From assembly GCA_005503085.1 (NCBI GenBank), contig SCOI01000017.1:1-64000 (forward strand): a stretch of DNA of 64,000 nt, given 5' to 3'. Position 1 is the first letter of the stretch, and each line of letters begins with the position of its first letter. This DNA is from Burkholderiales bacterium C2. Lineage in GTDB: Bacteria > Pseudomonadota > Gammaproteobacteria > Burkholderiales > Burkholderiaceae_C. Position numbers and translations under genes: made by a program. Shown piece by piece: positions 47,188 to 57,108 of the stretch. The notes beneath the pieces are model-generated. The model did not search any database. It worked only from the letters and a program-made list of their open reading frames with translations, and was not told where the DNA came from.

Positions 47188-49211
47188 GCGCGAATCTGCA
47201 AGAGTTCACCATCGGGATCGAGAGCGGCCTCGTCACGCCGACCTCGCGCAACTACCGGCCGCCTTCTTGGCCACCACCGCGTGATTGGCCCACGGTCATC
47301 GACAAGGACGGCGTGGTCGTGTCTCGGTGGGGAGACCCACGATGGGACCTCGCGCCTTGGGCCGGAAAGCCTGGTGGGCTCAACTTCGGCGATGGCGTCG
47401 CAGGTCGCGCCGAGCGTCTCGATGCTGAGAATGCCGACCTGATGCGGATGGTGGCGACTTGGCTCATCTGGGGACCGAGAGCCGCCGGTTCGGTCTGGAC
47501 CGTGCTTGAGAGCTTCTCGAATGTCCGCCAGATTGTTGCCCTGTGCAGCCGGAACGGAATCAGCGCGGCCAGGCTGATGCGTTTTCCAAACGTCTTGGAG
47601 CAAGTGCCGGAGGAGATCGCGTCGAGCAAGTATGAGAAGACGATCAGCCTCCTTCACCGCCTCTATGACGCCCGGGATACGCTGGGATTCACGCTGGTGG
47701 ACGAAGCCGGCCTGAGGCGGCTGGCTGCGGCGGCACACGACCACGACGTGGTTCAGACCCCATATATCCCCCCTCGGATCTGGCTTTACCAAGTGCAGCG
47801 CCTGGACGAATGCGTCAAGGACTTTCTCGCGCACAGAGACAAGGTCGAGCGCTGCTTCCGGTTCTGTCTGGAAGCCTACGAATCCAACTTCGGTTCGCTG
47901 GAGGATGCATTGCGCCCGGGCAAGGATGCGAGCAAAGCCCCCTTCAATGCAGCCTCGGAACGCCGCACCGACTGCACCTACCACGGCAAGTTCTCTGACG
48001 TCGCGGCGCACTTCGGGATCGCCGGGCTGCTGGGAAAGTGGATCGCGTGGGATGAGGATGGGCTTCAGGTCAGGGTTCTGTCGGCATACCTGTCGGTCGT
48101 GACCTATGCCGCACTGGCCTACATCGCCAATTTCACCTTACAACGCAAGGAAGAGGTCGCGTCGCTCAGAGCCAGTTGCCTTCTCTGGGAGGTGGACGAG
48201 AAGTTGGGGCGGGTGCCCATCATCTGTGGCGAAACGACCAAGACGGACCCGGATTCGGATGCCAGGTGGGTCGCCAGTCCCAGCGTGGAAAGTGCAGTTC
48301 AAGCGGTATCGGCCATTGCCAGGCTGAGGATGCTCTGTGATCGAGCAAACCCCTTGATTCGACCGTCGTCAGCCGATCACGACGACCCATACTTATGGAG
48401 TTCAGCGACTGAGCCCTGGGGCCTGGCACTAGGGTTGGCACAGTCCTACGAAATTCGGCAACCGCTACTGGATCTTGCCAAGGGCATGGCGCGCTACCCG
48501 CTGCTGTTCGACACGGAGCAAATGAGGATCTCGGGCCAAGACTTGGCAATCGCCCGCAGGCTCACGCCCAATCTGCCGGAAGACGAGTTCTCCATCGGGA
48601 AGATCTGGCCGCTGGCCTGGCATCAGTATCGGCGCACTGGCGCGGTGAACATGTTCGCCTCAGGTGATATCTCGGACAGCACGATGCAACAGTTGATGAA
48701 GCATTCCTCTCGTTTGATGCCTCTCTACTATGGCCGCAATCACACGCAGCTGCACCTCAACGATGAGGTTCGGTCGTCGGTGATGATGGCCATGTACGAA
48801 GCCCAGGCAGAGATGGTCAAGCTCGCAGCCGGTGACGACAGATTCGTATCGCCTCACTCACAGGAGCGAAAGGACGCACTCCTTGTGCGCGTCATGAGCG
48901 TGAAGGACATGAAGAGCCTGGTCTCGCTGGCGAAGACGGGGAAAGTCAGCTTTCGCGAACACAGGCTGGGCGCTTGCATGAAAGCAGGCGCGTGCGAGTA
49001 CGGTGGCATCGAGTCGATTGCCCGCTGCGCAGGGGGCGACGGCGAGAAGCCCTGCAGAGAGGTGCTGTACGACCGCGAGAAGAAACCTCAGGTGCTTGCA
49101 GACATGCGCCGATTCACCGAAGAGATCAACCGATTGCCGCCGGATTCGCCGCGATACAAGGCCCTCGTTGCCGAGCGGAGCAGCATGGAGAACTACCTGA
49201 ATGCCATCTGA
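47184..49211 (+). CDS. Tyrosine recombinase, third of trio
   Basis: A 675-residue protein with the ATG in an ATGA overlap. Catalytic set: Arg321 (TLQRKEEVASL), Lys in ETTKTDPD, His480-Arg483 (WHQYRRTGAVN), His507 (MKHSSRLMP) and Tyr516 (LYYGRNH; Tyr515 adjacent), with the usual 9-residue His-Tyr distance. C-terminal Cys cluster CMKAGACEYGG and ARCAGGDGEKPC suggests zinc. Large N-terminal region about 1-250 unlike phage integrases. Resembles large recombinases of Tn554 TnpB and trio-type islands. Confidence 0.88.
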   Translation: MSANLQEFTIGIESGLVTPTSRNYRPPSWPPPRDWPTVIDKDGVVVSRWGDPRWDLAPWAGKPGGLNFGDGVAGRAERLDAENADLMRMVATWLIWGPRAAGSVWTVLESFSNVRQIVALCSRNGISAARLMRFPNVLEQVPEEIASSKYEKTISLLHRLYDARDTLGFTLVDEAGLRRLAAAAHDHDVVQTPYIPPRIWLYQVQRLDECVKDFLAHRDKVERCFRFCLEAYESNFGSLEDALRPGKDASKAPFNAASERRTDCTYHGKFSDVAAHFGIAGLLGKWIAWDEDGLQVRVLSAYLSVVTYAALAYIANFTLQRKEEVASLRASCLLWEVDEKLGRVPIICGETTKTDPDSDARWVASPSVESAVQAVSAIARLRMLCDRANPLIRPSSADHDDPYLWSSATEPWGLALGLAQSYEIRQPLLDLAKGMARYPLLFDTEQMRISGQDLAIARRLTPNLPEDEFSIGKIWPLAWHQYRRTGAVNMFASGDISDSTMQQLMKHSSRLMPLYYGRNHTQLHLNDEVRSSVMMAMYEAQAEMVKLAAGDDRFVSPHSQERKDALLVRVMSVKDMKSLVSLAKTGKVSFREHRLGACMKAGACEYGGIESIARCAGGDGEKPCREVLYDREKKPQVLADMRRFTEEINRLPPDSPRYKALVAERSSMENYLNAI

Positions 49212-49635
49212 TCCCTCAGAACCGCAAAGCGCGGAATCGCGCTTCCGCCAAGCGTTCGAACGCTTGAAGAGCGGCAGACCGAAGGTGCTTCCGACGGGGA
49301 CGCCGGTCTCGCAGAACAATGTTGCCCAAGAGGCAGGCCGGGATTCAACAGCACTCAAGAAGCGAAGGTTCCCCAAACTTGTTGCAGAGATTCAGGACTA
49401 CCTCCGCGAGCAGGAAGAAGGTGAGGCCTCAGCCACCGCAGACAAGGTAGATCAGAAACGTGCAAAGAGGACGGCGGAGGAGCGGATGGAAGACGCAATT
49501 CGGCAACGCGATCAAGCTCAGTCGATACTTGCCAGCGCCAACGTGCGCATTGTCGAGTTGACCGAACAAGTCCGATCGCTGCAGAGGCAGCTCGACGAGA
49601 TTCAGCCCCCGCCGACGCGCCTCGGCCGGCGTTGA
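49201..49635 (+). CDS. Coiled-coil accessory protein of the recombinase module (TnpC-like)
   Basis: A 144-residue protein overlapping the third recombinase by 11 nt. VSQNNVAQEAGRDSTALKKR looks like a helix-turn-helix, followed by a C-terminal coiled coil (RQRDQAQSILASANVRIVEL onward). Size, position and architecture recall TnpC of Tn554 and the small last protein of trio islands; role in orientation or efficiency of insertion is inferred from those. Confidence 0.75.
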   Translation: MPSDPSEPQSAESRFRQAFERLKSGRPKVLPTGTPVSQNNVAQEAGRDSTALKKRRFPKLVAEIQDYLREQEEGEASATADKVDQKRAKRTAEERMEDAIRQRDQAQSILASANVRIVELTEQVRSLQRQLDEIQPPPTRLGRR

Positions 49636-49655
49636 GCCTAGGGACTCCGGACAAC

Positions 49656-50417
49656 TTAGCAGGGGCGACCGGCGCGTTGGCCGTCGAGCTCACCCTCACG
49701 CACAATGTCTACTCGCACACCGTCGGGCTCAAGGAAGACGGCCGAAATGCCACGAAGTCCGACGCCGACCGAGGCGAATCCTTGCGCCTCCCACCTCGGA
49801 CTCGAGTCCAACCGATCATGATGATGGCCATGCACGCTGGCTCGCACGTTCATCGAACGCGCCAGCGTGTCGAGTAGGTCGAAACCATTGGGATGGTAGC
49901 CGGGAGCCTCGTGCGAAATCAGCACGTCAGCCTGGAGATCGGCCAGGCGATCGACTTCGTCCGGATAGATGGTGCCCCAGTGCTTGCGATGGTGACCGCC
50001 CGCCCAGCGATCCTGCCGCGGCGTTGACGCGGCATGCTCTTCGCGAGAACGAAAGGCCGGTGCTCCGCCCCGGGCGGAACCTGGTGAAGGATGCCAGACG
50101 GCTTCGCGGAAGACGCCGCCAAGGCCGGCTAGGCCCGTCCCATCGCGCAAGGTCACGACGCGACCGTGCACGTTGCGGTCAGCGAGTTTGCTGCCCCAGA
50201 CGCGTCCCCAGAGGTCGTCCGAGTCGGCGTCGTGGTTGCCCGGAATCCACCAGACGCGATCCAATATGGGTTGCAGTTCCTCGTGCAACGGCCGCCCGGG
50301 CTCCATGTCTCCCAGCAGCACCACGGCCAAGGCCCTGGTTTGTTCAGCGGTTTCGATAATGTGACGGAACGACCCATGAGGGTCGCCGCAGTACAGGATT
50401 GGTTCCATCGTAGCCAT
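49656..50417 (-). CDS. Metallophosphoesterase (calcineurin-like)
   Basis: A 253-residue phosphoesterase with all metal-binding motifs: YCGDPHGSF, VVLLGDMEPGR, IPGNHDADS, VLISHEAPGYH and VHGHHHDRL. Substrate (phosphodiester, nucleotide or phosphoprotein) cannot be told. Convergent with the recombinase module, 20 nt apart, so it is probably the first cargo gene. A small palindrome GAAATTGAATTTC lies at 50420-50432, just before its start, and may be a regulatory site. Confidence 0.88.
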   Translation of the reverse strand: MATMEPILYCGDPHGSFRHIIETAEQTRALAVVLLGDMEPGRPLHEELQPILDRVWWIPGNHDADSDDLWGRVWGSKLADRNVHGRVVTLRDGTGLAGLGGVFREAVWHPSPGSARGGAPAFRSREEHAASTPRQDRWAGGHHRKHWGTIYPDEVDRLADLQADVLISHEAPGYHPNGFDLLDTLARSMNVRASVHGHHHDRLDSSPRWEAQGFASVGVGLRGISAVFLEPDGVRVDIVREGELDGQRAGRPC

Positions 50418-50554
50418 CAGAAATTGAATTTCAAGTCGCGCGCATCGAGCCGAGTTTGACGGCTAATTTCGCATCGCTGGAGGCCGTGAACCGCATTTGT
50501 CTGCGATTCGCGGCAGCTGTCAAGATGGAGTGGTCAGACGCGTCGCTGATCATC
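50418..50554. other. Intergenic region between phosphoesterase and cusA
   Basis: 137 nt with no gene. It holds the phosphoesterase promoter region with the 13-nt palindrome at 50420-50432; nothing resembling a strong terminator follows cusA. Confidence 0.4.
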
Positions 50555-53500
50555 TCAGCGCCTGCGCATCGTCAGGAACGCCGCCGGCACGACGAACAGC
50601 GACAGCAGCGGCGCCGTCACCATGCCGCCGAGCATCGGCGCGGCGATGCGACTCATCACCTCCGAGCCGGTACCGCTGCCCCAGACGATGGGCACCAAGC
50701 CGGCCAGGATCACCGCCACGGTCATCGCCTTGGGCCGCACGCGCAGCACCGCGCCCTCGCGGATGGCGTCCAGCAGTTGCCCCGCTGTCGGCATAGCGCC
50801 GTCCGGACAGCGCTCGGCCAAGGCATGCTTCAGGTAGATCAGCATCACGACGCCGAACTCCGCGGCCACGCCGGCCAAGGCGATGAAGCCCACGCCGGTG
50901 GCGATCGAGAGGTTGTAGCCCAGCAGGTACAGGAACCAGATGCCGCCGGTCAGCGCAAACGGCAGCGTGGCCATGATCAGCAAGGCCTCGTCGAGCCTGG
51001 AGAAGGTCAGGTACAGCAGCACGAAGATGATCAACAAGGTGGCCGGCACCACCACCTTCAGCCGTGCATTGGCCCGCTCCAGGTACTCGAACTGGCCCGA
51101 GTAGGCGAGGCTCACCCCGGGTTCCAGCTTGACCTGGCTGGCCACGGTGGCGCGCAGATCGTTCGCCACCGAAGCCAGGTCCCGCCCTCGCACGTCCACA
51201 TAGACCCAGCCCGAGGGGCGCGCATTCTCGCTCTTGAGCATCGGCGGCCCGTCGGTAATCGCTATGCTCGCCACCGTGCCCAGCGTGATCTGCTGGCCCA
51301 TCGGTGTGGCGATCGGCAGTTGCACCAGCTTCTCGGGCGAATCCCGCCACTCGCGCGGATAGCGCAGGCTGATCGGGAAGCGGGCCAGGCCATCCACCGT
51401 CTCCGACACGTTCTCGCCGCCGATGGCGCCGGAAACGATGGCCTGGATGTCGGACACATTGAGGCCATACCGACCTGCGGCCAGGCGATCGATCTTGACG
51501 TCGATGTAGCGACCGCCCGTCAATCGCTCGGCCAGTGCCGAGCTGACGCCCGGAACGCCCTTGGCGACCTGCTCGACCTGCGCGGCGATGCGGTCGATCA
51601 CCCGCAGGTCGCTGCCGCTCACCTTCACGCCGATGGGGCTCTTGATGCCGGTGGCCAGCATGTCGATGCGGTTGCGGATCGGTGGAATCCAGATGTTGGA
51701 CAGCCCCGGGATCTTGACCGCGCTATCCAGCTCCTCGATCAGGCGCTCCGGTGTCATGCCGGGCCGCCATTGCTCGCGTGGCTTGAGCTTGACCGTGGTC
51801 TCGAACATCTCCAGCGGCGCCGGGTCGGTCGCCGTCTCGGCGCGGCCGGCCTTGCCAAAGACGCGCTCCACCTCCGGCACGGTCTTGATCATCCGGCTGC
51901 TGATCTGCAGCAGCTCGGTCGCCCGCTGCGCCGACAGGCCCGGCAAGGCCGAAGGCATGTAGAGCAGATCGCCTTCGTCAAGCTGCGGCAGGAACTCGCC
52001 ACCCAGCCGAGCCAGCGGCCACAGCGTCGTGGCCAGAGTCGCCAGCGCAATCAGCATCGTGGCCTTGGGCCAGCGCAGCACCCATTCCAAGCAAGGCCGA
52101 TAGATCGCGATCAGCGCCCGCGTGATCGGGTTCTTCTGCTCGTCGGGAGTGCGGCCGCGGATCCAATAGCCCATCAACACCGGAATCAAGGTGACCGACA
52201 GGCCGGCGGCCGCCGCCATGGCATAGGTCTTCGTGAAGGCCAGCGGGCCGAACAGCCGCCCCTCCTGAGCCTCCAGCGTGAAGACCGGCACGAAGGACAA
52301 GGTGATGATCAGCAGCGAGAAGAACAGCGCCGGCCCGACCTCCTCGGCCGCTTGCGTGATGACATCCCAGCGCTCCTTGCCCTGCAGGGCCTGACCAGGA
52401 TGGGCGTGCTGCCAAGCCTCCAGCTTCTTGTGCGCGTTCTCGATCATCACCACGGCCGCATCCACCATCGCGCCGACGGCGATTGCGATGCCGCCCAGGG
52501 ACATGATGTTGGCGTTGATGCCCTGATAGCGCATCACCAGAAAGGCCGTCATCACGCCCAGCGGCAGCGCGATGATGGCCACCAGGGCGGAGCGCAGATG
52601 CCACAGGAAGATGGCGCAGACGACAGCCACGACCAGGAACTCCTCGATCAGCTTGCTCGTCAGGTTGTGGATCGCGCGCTCGATCAGGGCACTGCGGTCA
52701 TAGGTCGTGACGATCTCGACACCCTTGGGCAGGCTGCTCTGCAGCTCGGCCAGCTTGGCCTTCACAGCGGCGATCGTTTCCTGGGCGTTCTTGCCCGAAC
52801 GCAGCACCACCACGCCACCGGCCACCTCGCCCTCGCCGTCCAGTTCGGCGATGCCCCGGCGCATCTCGGGTCCCACCTGTACGGTGGCGATATCACCCAA
52901 GCGAACCGGAACATTGCCGCGCGCGACCAGCGGGATGGCCCGGAAGTCATCCAACGTCTTGAGGTAGCCGCCCGCGCGCACCATGTACTCCGCGCCCGCC
53001 AACTCCAGCACCGAGCCGCCGCTCTCCTGGTTGGCGCCCAGCAGGGCCTCGCGCACCTGGCCCTGGTTCAGGCCGTAAGCCGCCAGCTTGAGGGGGTCGA
53101 GCACGACCTGGTACTGCTTGACCATGCCGCCGACCGACGCCACTTCGGCAACGTTGGGCAGGCTCTTCAGTTCGAACTTGAGGAACCAGTCCTGCAGCGC
53201 GCGCAGCTGGGCCAGGTCGTTCTTGCCCGTCCGGTCCACCAGCGCGTACTGGAAGATCCAGCCCACGCCCGTGGCATCGGGCCCGAGCGCCGGTTTCGCG
53301 CTGGCCGGCAGGCGTCCCTGCACCTGGTTCAGATATTCCAGCACGCGCGAACGCGCCCAGTACAGGTCCGTGCCATCGTCGAACAGCACATAGACGAAGG
53401 AGTCGCCGAAGAAGGAAAAGCCGCGCACGGTCTTGGCACCCGGCACCGACAACATCGTGGTGGCCAGCGGATAGGTCACCTGGTTCTCGACGATCTGGGG

Positions 53501-53671
53501 CGCTTGGCCCGGGTAGCTGGTGCGGATGATCACCTGCACGTCGGAGAGGTCGGGCAAGGCATCCACCGGTGTGCTGCGCACGGCCCAGATGCCCCAGGCA
53601 GTCAGCATCAGGGTCGCCAGCAGCACCAGGAAGCGGTTGGCGACCGACCATCGAATCAGGCGGGCGATCAT
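50555..53671 (-). CDS. cusA: CusA/SilA-type heavy-metal RND efflux pump
   Basis: A 1038-residue inner-membrane proton-driven transporter exporting Cu(I)/Ag(I) across the envelope. N-terminal helix and [20 protein letters not shown], then the membrane motif [21 protein letters not shown], with [11 protein letters not shown] typical for the CusA/SilA branch rather than Czc[18 protein letters not shown] and [15 protein letters not shown] are also of that group. Twelve membrane helices and two periplasmic loops expected from length. Overlaps cusB by 4 nt. Confidence 0.95.
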   Translation of the reverse strand: MIARLIRWSVANRFLVLLATLMLTAWGIWAVRSTPVDALPDLSDVQVIIRTSYPGQAPQIVENQVTYPLATTMLSVPGAKTVRGFSFFGDSFVYVLFDDGTDLYWARSRVLEYLNQVQGRLPASAKPALGPDATGVGWIFQYALVDRTGKNDLAQLRALQDWFLKFELKSLPNVAEVASVGGMVKQYQVVLDPLKLAAYGLNQGQVREALLGANQESGGSVLELAGAEYMVRAGGYLKTLDDFRAIPLVARGNVPVRLGDIATVQVGPEMRRGIAELDGEGEVAGGVVVLRSGKNAQETIAAVKAKLAELQSSLPKGVEIVTTYDRSALIERAIHNLTSKLIEEFLVVAVVCAIFLWHLRSALVAIIALPLGVMTAFLVMRYQGINANIMSLGGIAIAVGAMVDAAVVMIENAHKKLEAWQHAHPGQALQGKERWDVITQAAEEVGPALFFSLLIITLSFVPVFTLEAQEGRLFGPLAFTKTYAMAAAAGLSVTLIPVLMGYWIRGRTPDEQKNPITRALIAIYRPCLEWVLRWPKATMLIALATLATTLWPLARLGGEFLPQLDEGDLLYMPSALPGLSAQRATELLQISSRMIKTVPEVERVFGKAGRAETATDPAPLEMFETTVKLKPREQWRPGMTPERLIEELDSAVKIPGLSNIWIPPIRNRIDMLATGIKSPIGVKVSGSDLRVIDRIAAQVEQVAKGVPGVSSALAERLTGGRYIDVKIDRLAAGRYGLNVSDIQAIVSGAIGGENVSETVDGLARFPISLRYPREWRDSPEKLVQLPIATPMGQQITLGTVASIAITDGPPMLKSENARPSGWVYVDVRGRDLASVANDLRATVASQVKLEPGVSLAYSGQFEYLERANARLKVVVPATLLIIFVLLYLTFSRLDEALLIMATLPFALTGGIWFLYLLGYNLSIATGVGFIALAGVAAEFGVVMLIYLKHALAERCPDGAMPTAGQLLDAIREGAVLRVRPKAMTVAVILAGLVPIVWGSGTGSEVMSRIAAPMLGGMVTAPLLSLFVVPAAFLTMRRR

Positions 53672-55164
53672 GGCGACACCCCCTCGACGGCGGTGATCAC
53701 ATAGTCATCCCCCTGCTGGATGAAGGAAAAGCGCACCGGCTGCCTGGGCTTGAGCCCCGCCGCCAGCCTCGGGTTCGCCAGCTTGAACCCCATGGTCATG
53801 GGCGGCCACTTCAGTGCCGGCACGGCCTCATGCGCGAGCGTCATCTCGGTGGCCGACAGCGCCTCGATGACGCCACGGACCGTGAACGAGGCCGCGGCCG
53901 CGCTGGTGGGAGCGGAAGCGGCTGATGTGGCGGCGACGCTCTCCTGCGGCAACACCCCCTGGAGACTGGCCTCCGAATCGATCAGGAACTGGGCCGATGC
54001 CACCACCTGCTGGCCGGCATTCACCCCGCGCTGCACCACCAGCATGTCACCGATCTCAGCGCCGAGCTGGACGGCCACCGGACGGAATCTCCCCGGCCCG
54101 TCCACGACATAAACGAGGGCTCGCCTGCCGGTCCGGATCACGGCTTCGCTGGGCACCAGCAGCGCGGTCTGCTCGCGACCGACCAGGCGCACCTGTCCCG
54201 ACATGCCCGATTTGAGACGCAAGCCCGGGTTCGCGAGTTCCAATCGCACCCGCACGGTCCGGGTCTCCGGGCTGGCCTCGGGCAGGACGGCGATGACACG
54301 GGCATTGAACACCTCCGAGGGAAAGGCGGCCAGCCGCACTTCGGCCATCTGGCCTTGCAGCACCGGGCCGCTTTGTGCCTCGGGAACCGCTGCATCAATC
54401 CATACCGAGCCCAGGCCATTGATGCGCGCCAGGCTCATGCCAGCCGACACCGTCATGCCCTGACGTACCATCAGCTCGGCCACCAAGCCCCCCTGAGGCG
54501 CGGACACCGTGTAGCGGCCCAGCGGCTCGCCAGAACTCTCGACACGCGCGACGAGGGCTTCGGGCATGCCCAGCAGCAACAGCCGCTGGCGCGCCGCGTG
54601 GGTCAGCGCCGCGTCCTGCAAGGCCTTGACGGCCAGGAACTCGCGTTGGGCCGACACCCATTCCGGCAGCAGCAAATCGACCAAGGGGCTGCCCGCTGCG
54701 ATCACATCGCCCGGCGCACGCGCATAGACTCGCTCAACGAAACCTGCACTGCGGGCCTGCACCAGGCTCACGTCGCGCTCGTTGAGCAGCACCGTGCCGG
54801 CCACATCGATGCTGGCGGCAACAGTCTTCTGCTCAACGCTGGCAGTGCGCAAGCCCAGCGACTGGATCGCCTGAGGCGACACGCTCACTCCGGCCCCGGC
54901 CCCGCCGCCTTCATCGGCGTACTTGGGCACCAAGGCCATGTCCATGAAGGGGGACTTGCCAGGCTTCTCGAACTTCTGCGTCGGCACCATCGGGTCGTAC
55001 CAATACAGCACCTTGCGTTCGGCCGAGGCGGCCGCTTCAGGGGCAGTCGCTGCCCCGTGGCTCGCCAGCGGCGCCTCTTTCCACCGCGCCAGCCCCCAGC
55101 CCATGGCGATGCCGGTGGCGATCAGCGTGAGCCCGGCGAAAAGCTTCTTTGTGTTCGTGTTCAT
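53668..55164 (-). CDS. cusB: CusB-type membrane fusion protein with fused CusF-like domain
   Basis: A 498-residue periplasmic adaptor. N-terminal membrane anchor [16 protein letters not shown], heavy-metal-binding domain [20 protein letters not shown] with [10 protein letters not shown], then hairpin and beta-barrel domains ([60 protein letters not shown]). The last 75 residues form a CusF-like Cu(I) domain: [20 protein letters not shown] and [13 protein letters not shown], with the Trp and two Met of CusF. So chaperone and adaptor are joined. Confidence 0.93.
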   Translation of the reverse strand: MNTNTKKLFAGLTLIATGIAMGWGLARWKEAPLASHGAATAPEAAASAERKVLYWYDPMVPTQKFEKPGKSPFMDMALVPKYADEGGGAGAGVSVSPQAIQSLGLRTASVEQKTVAASIDVAGTVLLNERDVSLVQARSAGFVERVYARAPGDVIAAGSPLVDLLLPEWVSAQREFLAVKALQDAALTHAARQRLLLLGMPEALVARVESSGEPLGRYTVSAPQGGLVAELMVRQGMTVSAGMSLARINGLGSVWIDAAVPEAQSGPVLQGQMAEVRLAAFPSEVFNARVIAVLPEASPETRTVRVRLELANPGLRLKSGMSGQVRLVGREQTALLVPSEAVIRTGRRALVYVVDGPGRFRPVAVQLGAEIGDMLVVQRGVNAGQQVVASAQFLIDSEASLQGVLPQESVAATSAASAPTSAAAASFTVRGVIEALSATEMTLAHEAVPALKWPPMTMGFKLANPRLAAGLKPRQPVRFSFIQQGDDYVITAVEGVSP

Positions 55165-55179
55165 CGTCGTCTTCTCCGC

Positions 55180-56466
55180 TCAATCGGTGATCAGGCTGTT
55201 CAGCCGCACCCGCAGGCCGTCCCGCTGGGCTTGCAGTTCGATCAGGCGCAGACGGGCCTCCAGTACCTGCGAACGGGCCGCAAGCACGGAACTCAGGTCG
55301 GCTTTTCCGGCCTGGTAGCTGCTCAGGGCCAGGGCCGAGCGGTCAGTGGCCAAGGCGATGCCGTCAGATTGCAGGCGCTCGATCTGGCGCTCCAGGGTCT
55401 GCAGTTCAAGCGCGCTTTCCTCAAGCTCCTGCAGGTGCCGCCGGGCGGCGTCTTCCTGCTCGGCCTCGACGCGCTGCGACTCCAGCTGCTTGGCGCGGAT
55501 CAGCGGCTCCTGGCGCTGCCCTTTCTGCCAGGGCAGATCGAAGCTGAGCTGGAAGGAAACCATGTCGCCCCATTGGCGGCCACGCCGGCTGTAGGCCAGC
55601 TCCCAGGACCAGTCACCGCGCGACTCGGCCTGGGCCTCGCGCAGCTCGGCGGCGGCCATGCCGCGCAGCGCCGGATAGACCGCCAGTTCCGCGTGGCGGT
55701 GCAGGTCGGCGCGCAGCTGTTCGATCGGGATCGCCAAGGGCGGCGGCGCATCGTCCAGCGGCTCGTCGGCACGTGTTCCCAGCCAGCGCCGCAGGGCCGT
55801 CCGGGCCTTGCGGGCGTCCCGCTGCAGTTCGTCGCGCCGGTCGAGCAGCGCCAGGTTTTCCTGGCGGGCAGCCAGGACGTCGCCGGCCTGCGCGCTGCCT
55901 CCGGCAACACGGGCCGGGAGGCTGTCCTGCAGGCGCTGGTTCTCTGTCAGCAGCGCGTCGAGCAGGGCCTGACGCCGGTCAGCGGACTGCGCGGCGACCC
56001 AGGCCTGCCCAAGGGCCTGCCTGAGCTGCAGCCGCTGCACCGCGATCAGTGCGCGCTCTCGATCGGAGCGGGCCTGGGCGACCTGCACGCGGGCTTCTCG
56101 CTTGGCCCGGTTGGGCACGTCCTGCATCAGGGCCATGCGTTGCATCGTCATGAAGTCCCGCGTGAGACTCCAGCGATCCATGCCGCTGATGGGCAGGTTC
56201 TCGACGCCGACCGACAGCCTGGGATCCGGCAGTGCCGCCGCGGCGCCATGGGCCACGCCCGCCGCATCGAGTTGCAACTGCTGAGCTGCCAGGCTGGGGC
56301 TCTGCTGCTCAGCCAGAAGCAGCGCCTCGCGATAGCCAAGTGCTTGCGCCGGGCCGGCACCCAGTCCCGCGGCCAACAAAAGGGCGCAGGCGTAGAGGGG
56401 GCGGCGCGCGACAACGCACCGCGTCTGGAGATGCGCGGAAGGCGCACCCGCATAGATGATTTTCAT
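55180..56466 (-). CDS. cusC: CusC-type outer-membrane efflux protein
   Basis: A 428-residue TolC-like channel. Signal sequence about 1-40 (ACALLLAAGLGAGPAQA). Two repeats of long helices: YREALLLAEQQSPSLAAQQL, LPDPRLSVGVENLPISGMDR and QAGKADLSSVLAARSQVLEA. No lipobox, unlike E. coli CusC, so processing differs. GAGGACC before the ATG at 56466. Transcribed before cusB by 15 nt. Confidence 0.88.
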   Translation of the reverse strand: MKIIYAGAPSAHLQTRCVVARRPLYACALLLAAGLGAGPAQALGYREALLLAEQQSPSLAAQQLQLDAAGVAHGAAAALPDPRLSVGVENLPISGMDRWSLTRDFMTMQRMALMQDVPNRAKREARVQVAQARSDRERALIAVQRLQLRQALGQAWVAAQSADRRQALLDALLTENQRLQDSLPARVAGGSAQAGDVLAARQENLALLDRRDELQRDARKARTALRRWLGTRADEPLDDAPPPLAIPIEQLRADLHRHAELAVYPALRGMAAAELREAQAESRGDWSWELAYSRRGRQWGDMVSFQLSFDLPWQKGQRQEPLIRAKQLESQRVEAEQEDAARRHLQELEESALELQTLERQIERLQSDGIALATDRSALALSSYQAGKADLSSVLAARSQVLEARLRLIELQAQRDGLRVRLNSLITD

Positions 56467-56536
56467 GATGGTCCTCGACAACGAAATCCGCACGGCAAGC
56501 AGGTGCAGCGAGACTCGCGCACCGGCTGACGGCGGG

Positions 56537-56986
56537 TCAATTGCGGAGGACCTGAAGCGTCAGATAAAGCGGTGGAAAACCAGCCGCTGGGGCTGATTCG
56601 GCAGAGGAAGCCTGCCGTTCGGCAGTCGCTGAGCCTTCGAGAATTGTTGGCAGCACATAGGCCAGCCAGAGGGCCTGCGCCGCCGTGGCATGAAAATCCG
56701 GAGCATGTACCGAGGGCGCAGGCTGGCTGTCCGTGCCGCAATGGGCCCGGCACAGCTGCGGCGCCTCTTCATCCATGCTGCCCGGCATGGCGTGACAGTC
56801 GGGCATGGCCGTCATGTCAATGGCTTCGTCCATGACCATGCCGGCCATCTGCATGGCGTGCGCCGGTGCATCGAGCTTCGGACACGCATAGGCTGCCACC
56901 GCCATTTGCATGAACAGCAACGCCGCAACGAGCCCGCTGCTGATCCAGCGGCCCCACTGCCTGGCGATGCGTCTGGCGGAGTTCAT
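56537..56986 (-). CDS. Met/His-rich exported small protein at head of cus operon
   Basis: A 149-residue protein with signal-anchor region ISSGLVAALLFMQMAVAAYA and Met/Cys/His-rich stretches (HAMQMAGMVMDEAIDMTAMP, then DCHAMPGSMDEE and CRAHCGTDS), suggesting periplasmic copper binding. No named family is certain. 70 nt before cusC on the same strand. Confidence 0.7.
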   Translation of the reverse strand: MNSARRIARQWGRWISSGLVAALLFMQMAVAAYACPKLDAPAHAMQMAGMVMDEAIDMTAMPDCHAMPGSMDEEAPQLCRAHCGTDSQPAPSVHAPDFHATAAQALWLAYVLPTILEGSATAERQASSAESAPAAGFPPLYLTLQVLRN

Positions 56987-57108
56987 GTCGATAGCTTATC
57001 TCGCTGCAAACGATCTTGCTTGGCGCAGATCAATGCTAAGCGCTGCGAAGCCGCCGGCGGATGGATTTGTGCATGACATCAATGGTCCTTTCGTGAGCAG
57101 CGCCACGC

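Noticed and set aside
44202-49211. Calling the recombinases a RIT element
   Set aside because: RIT recombinases are three proteins of similar, smaller size; here sizes are 420, 576 and 675 with a fourth coiled-coil gene, so only a loose relationship is stated.
50456-53704. 1082-codon rightward open frame opposite cusA
   Set aside because: Antisense shadow of cusA; very rich in His, Arg and Gln with no fold pattern.
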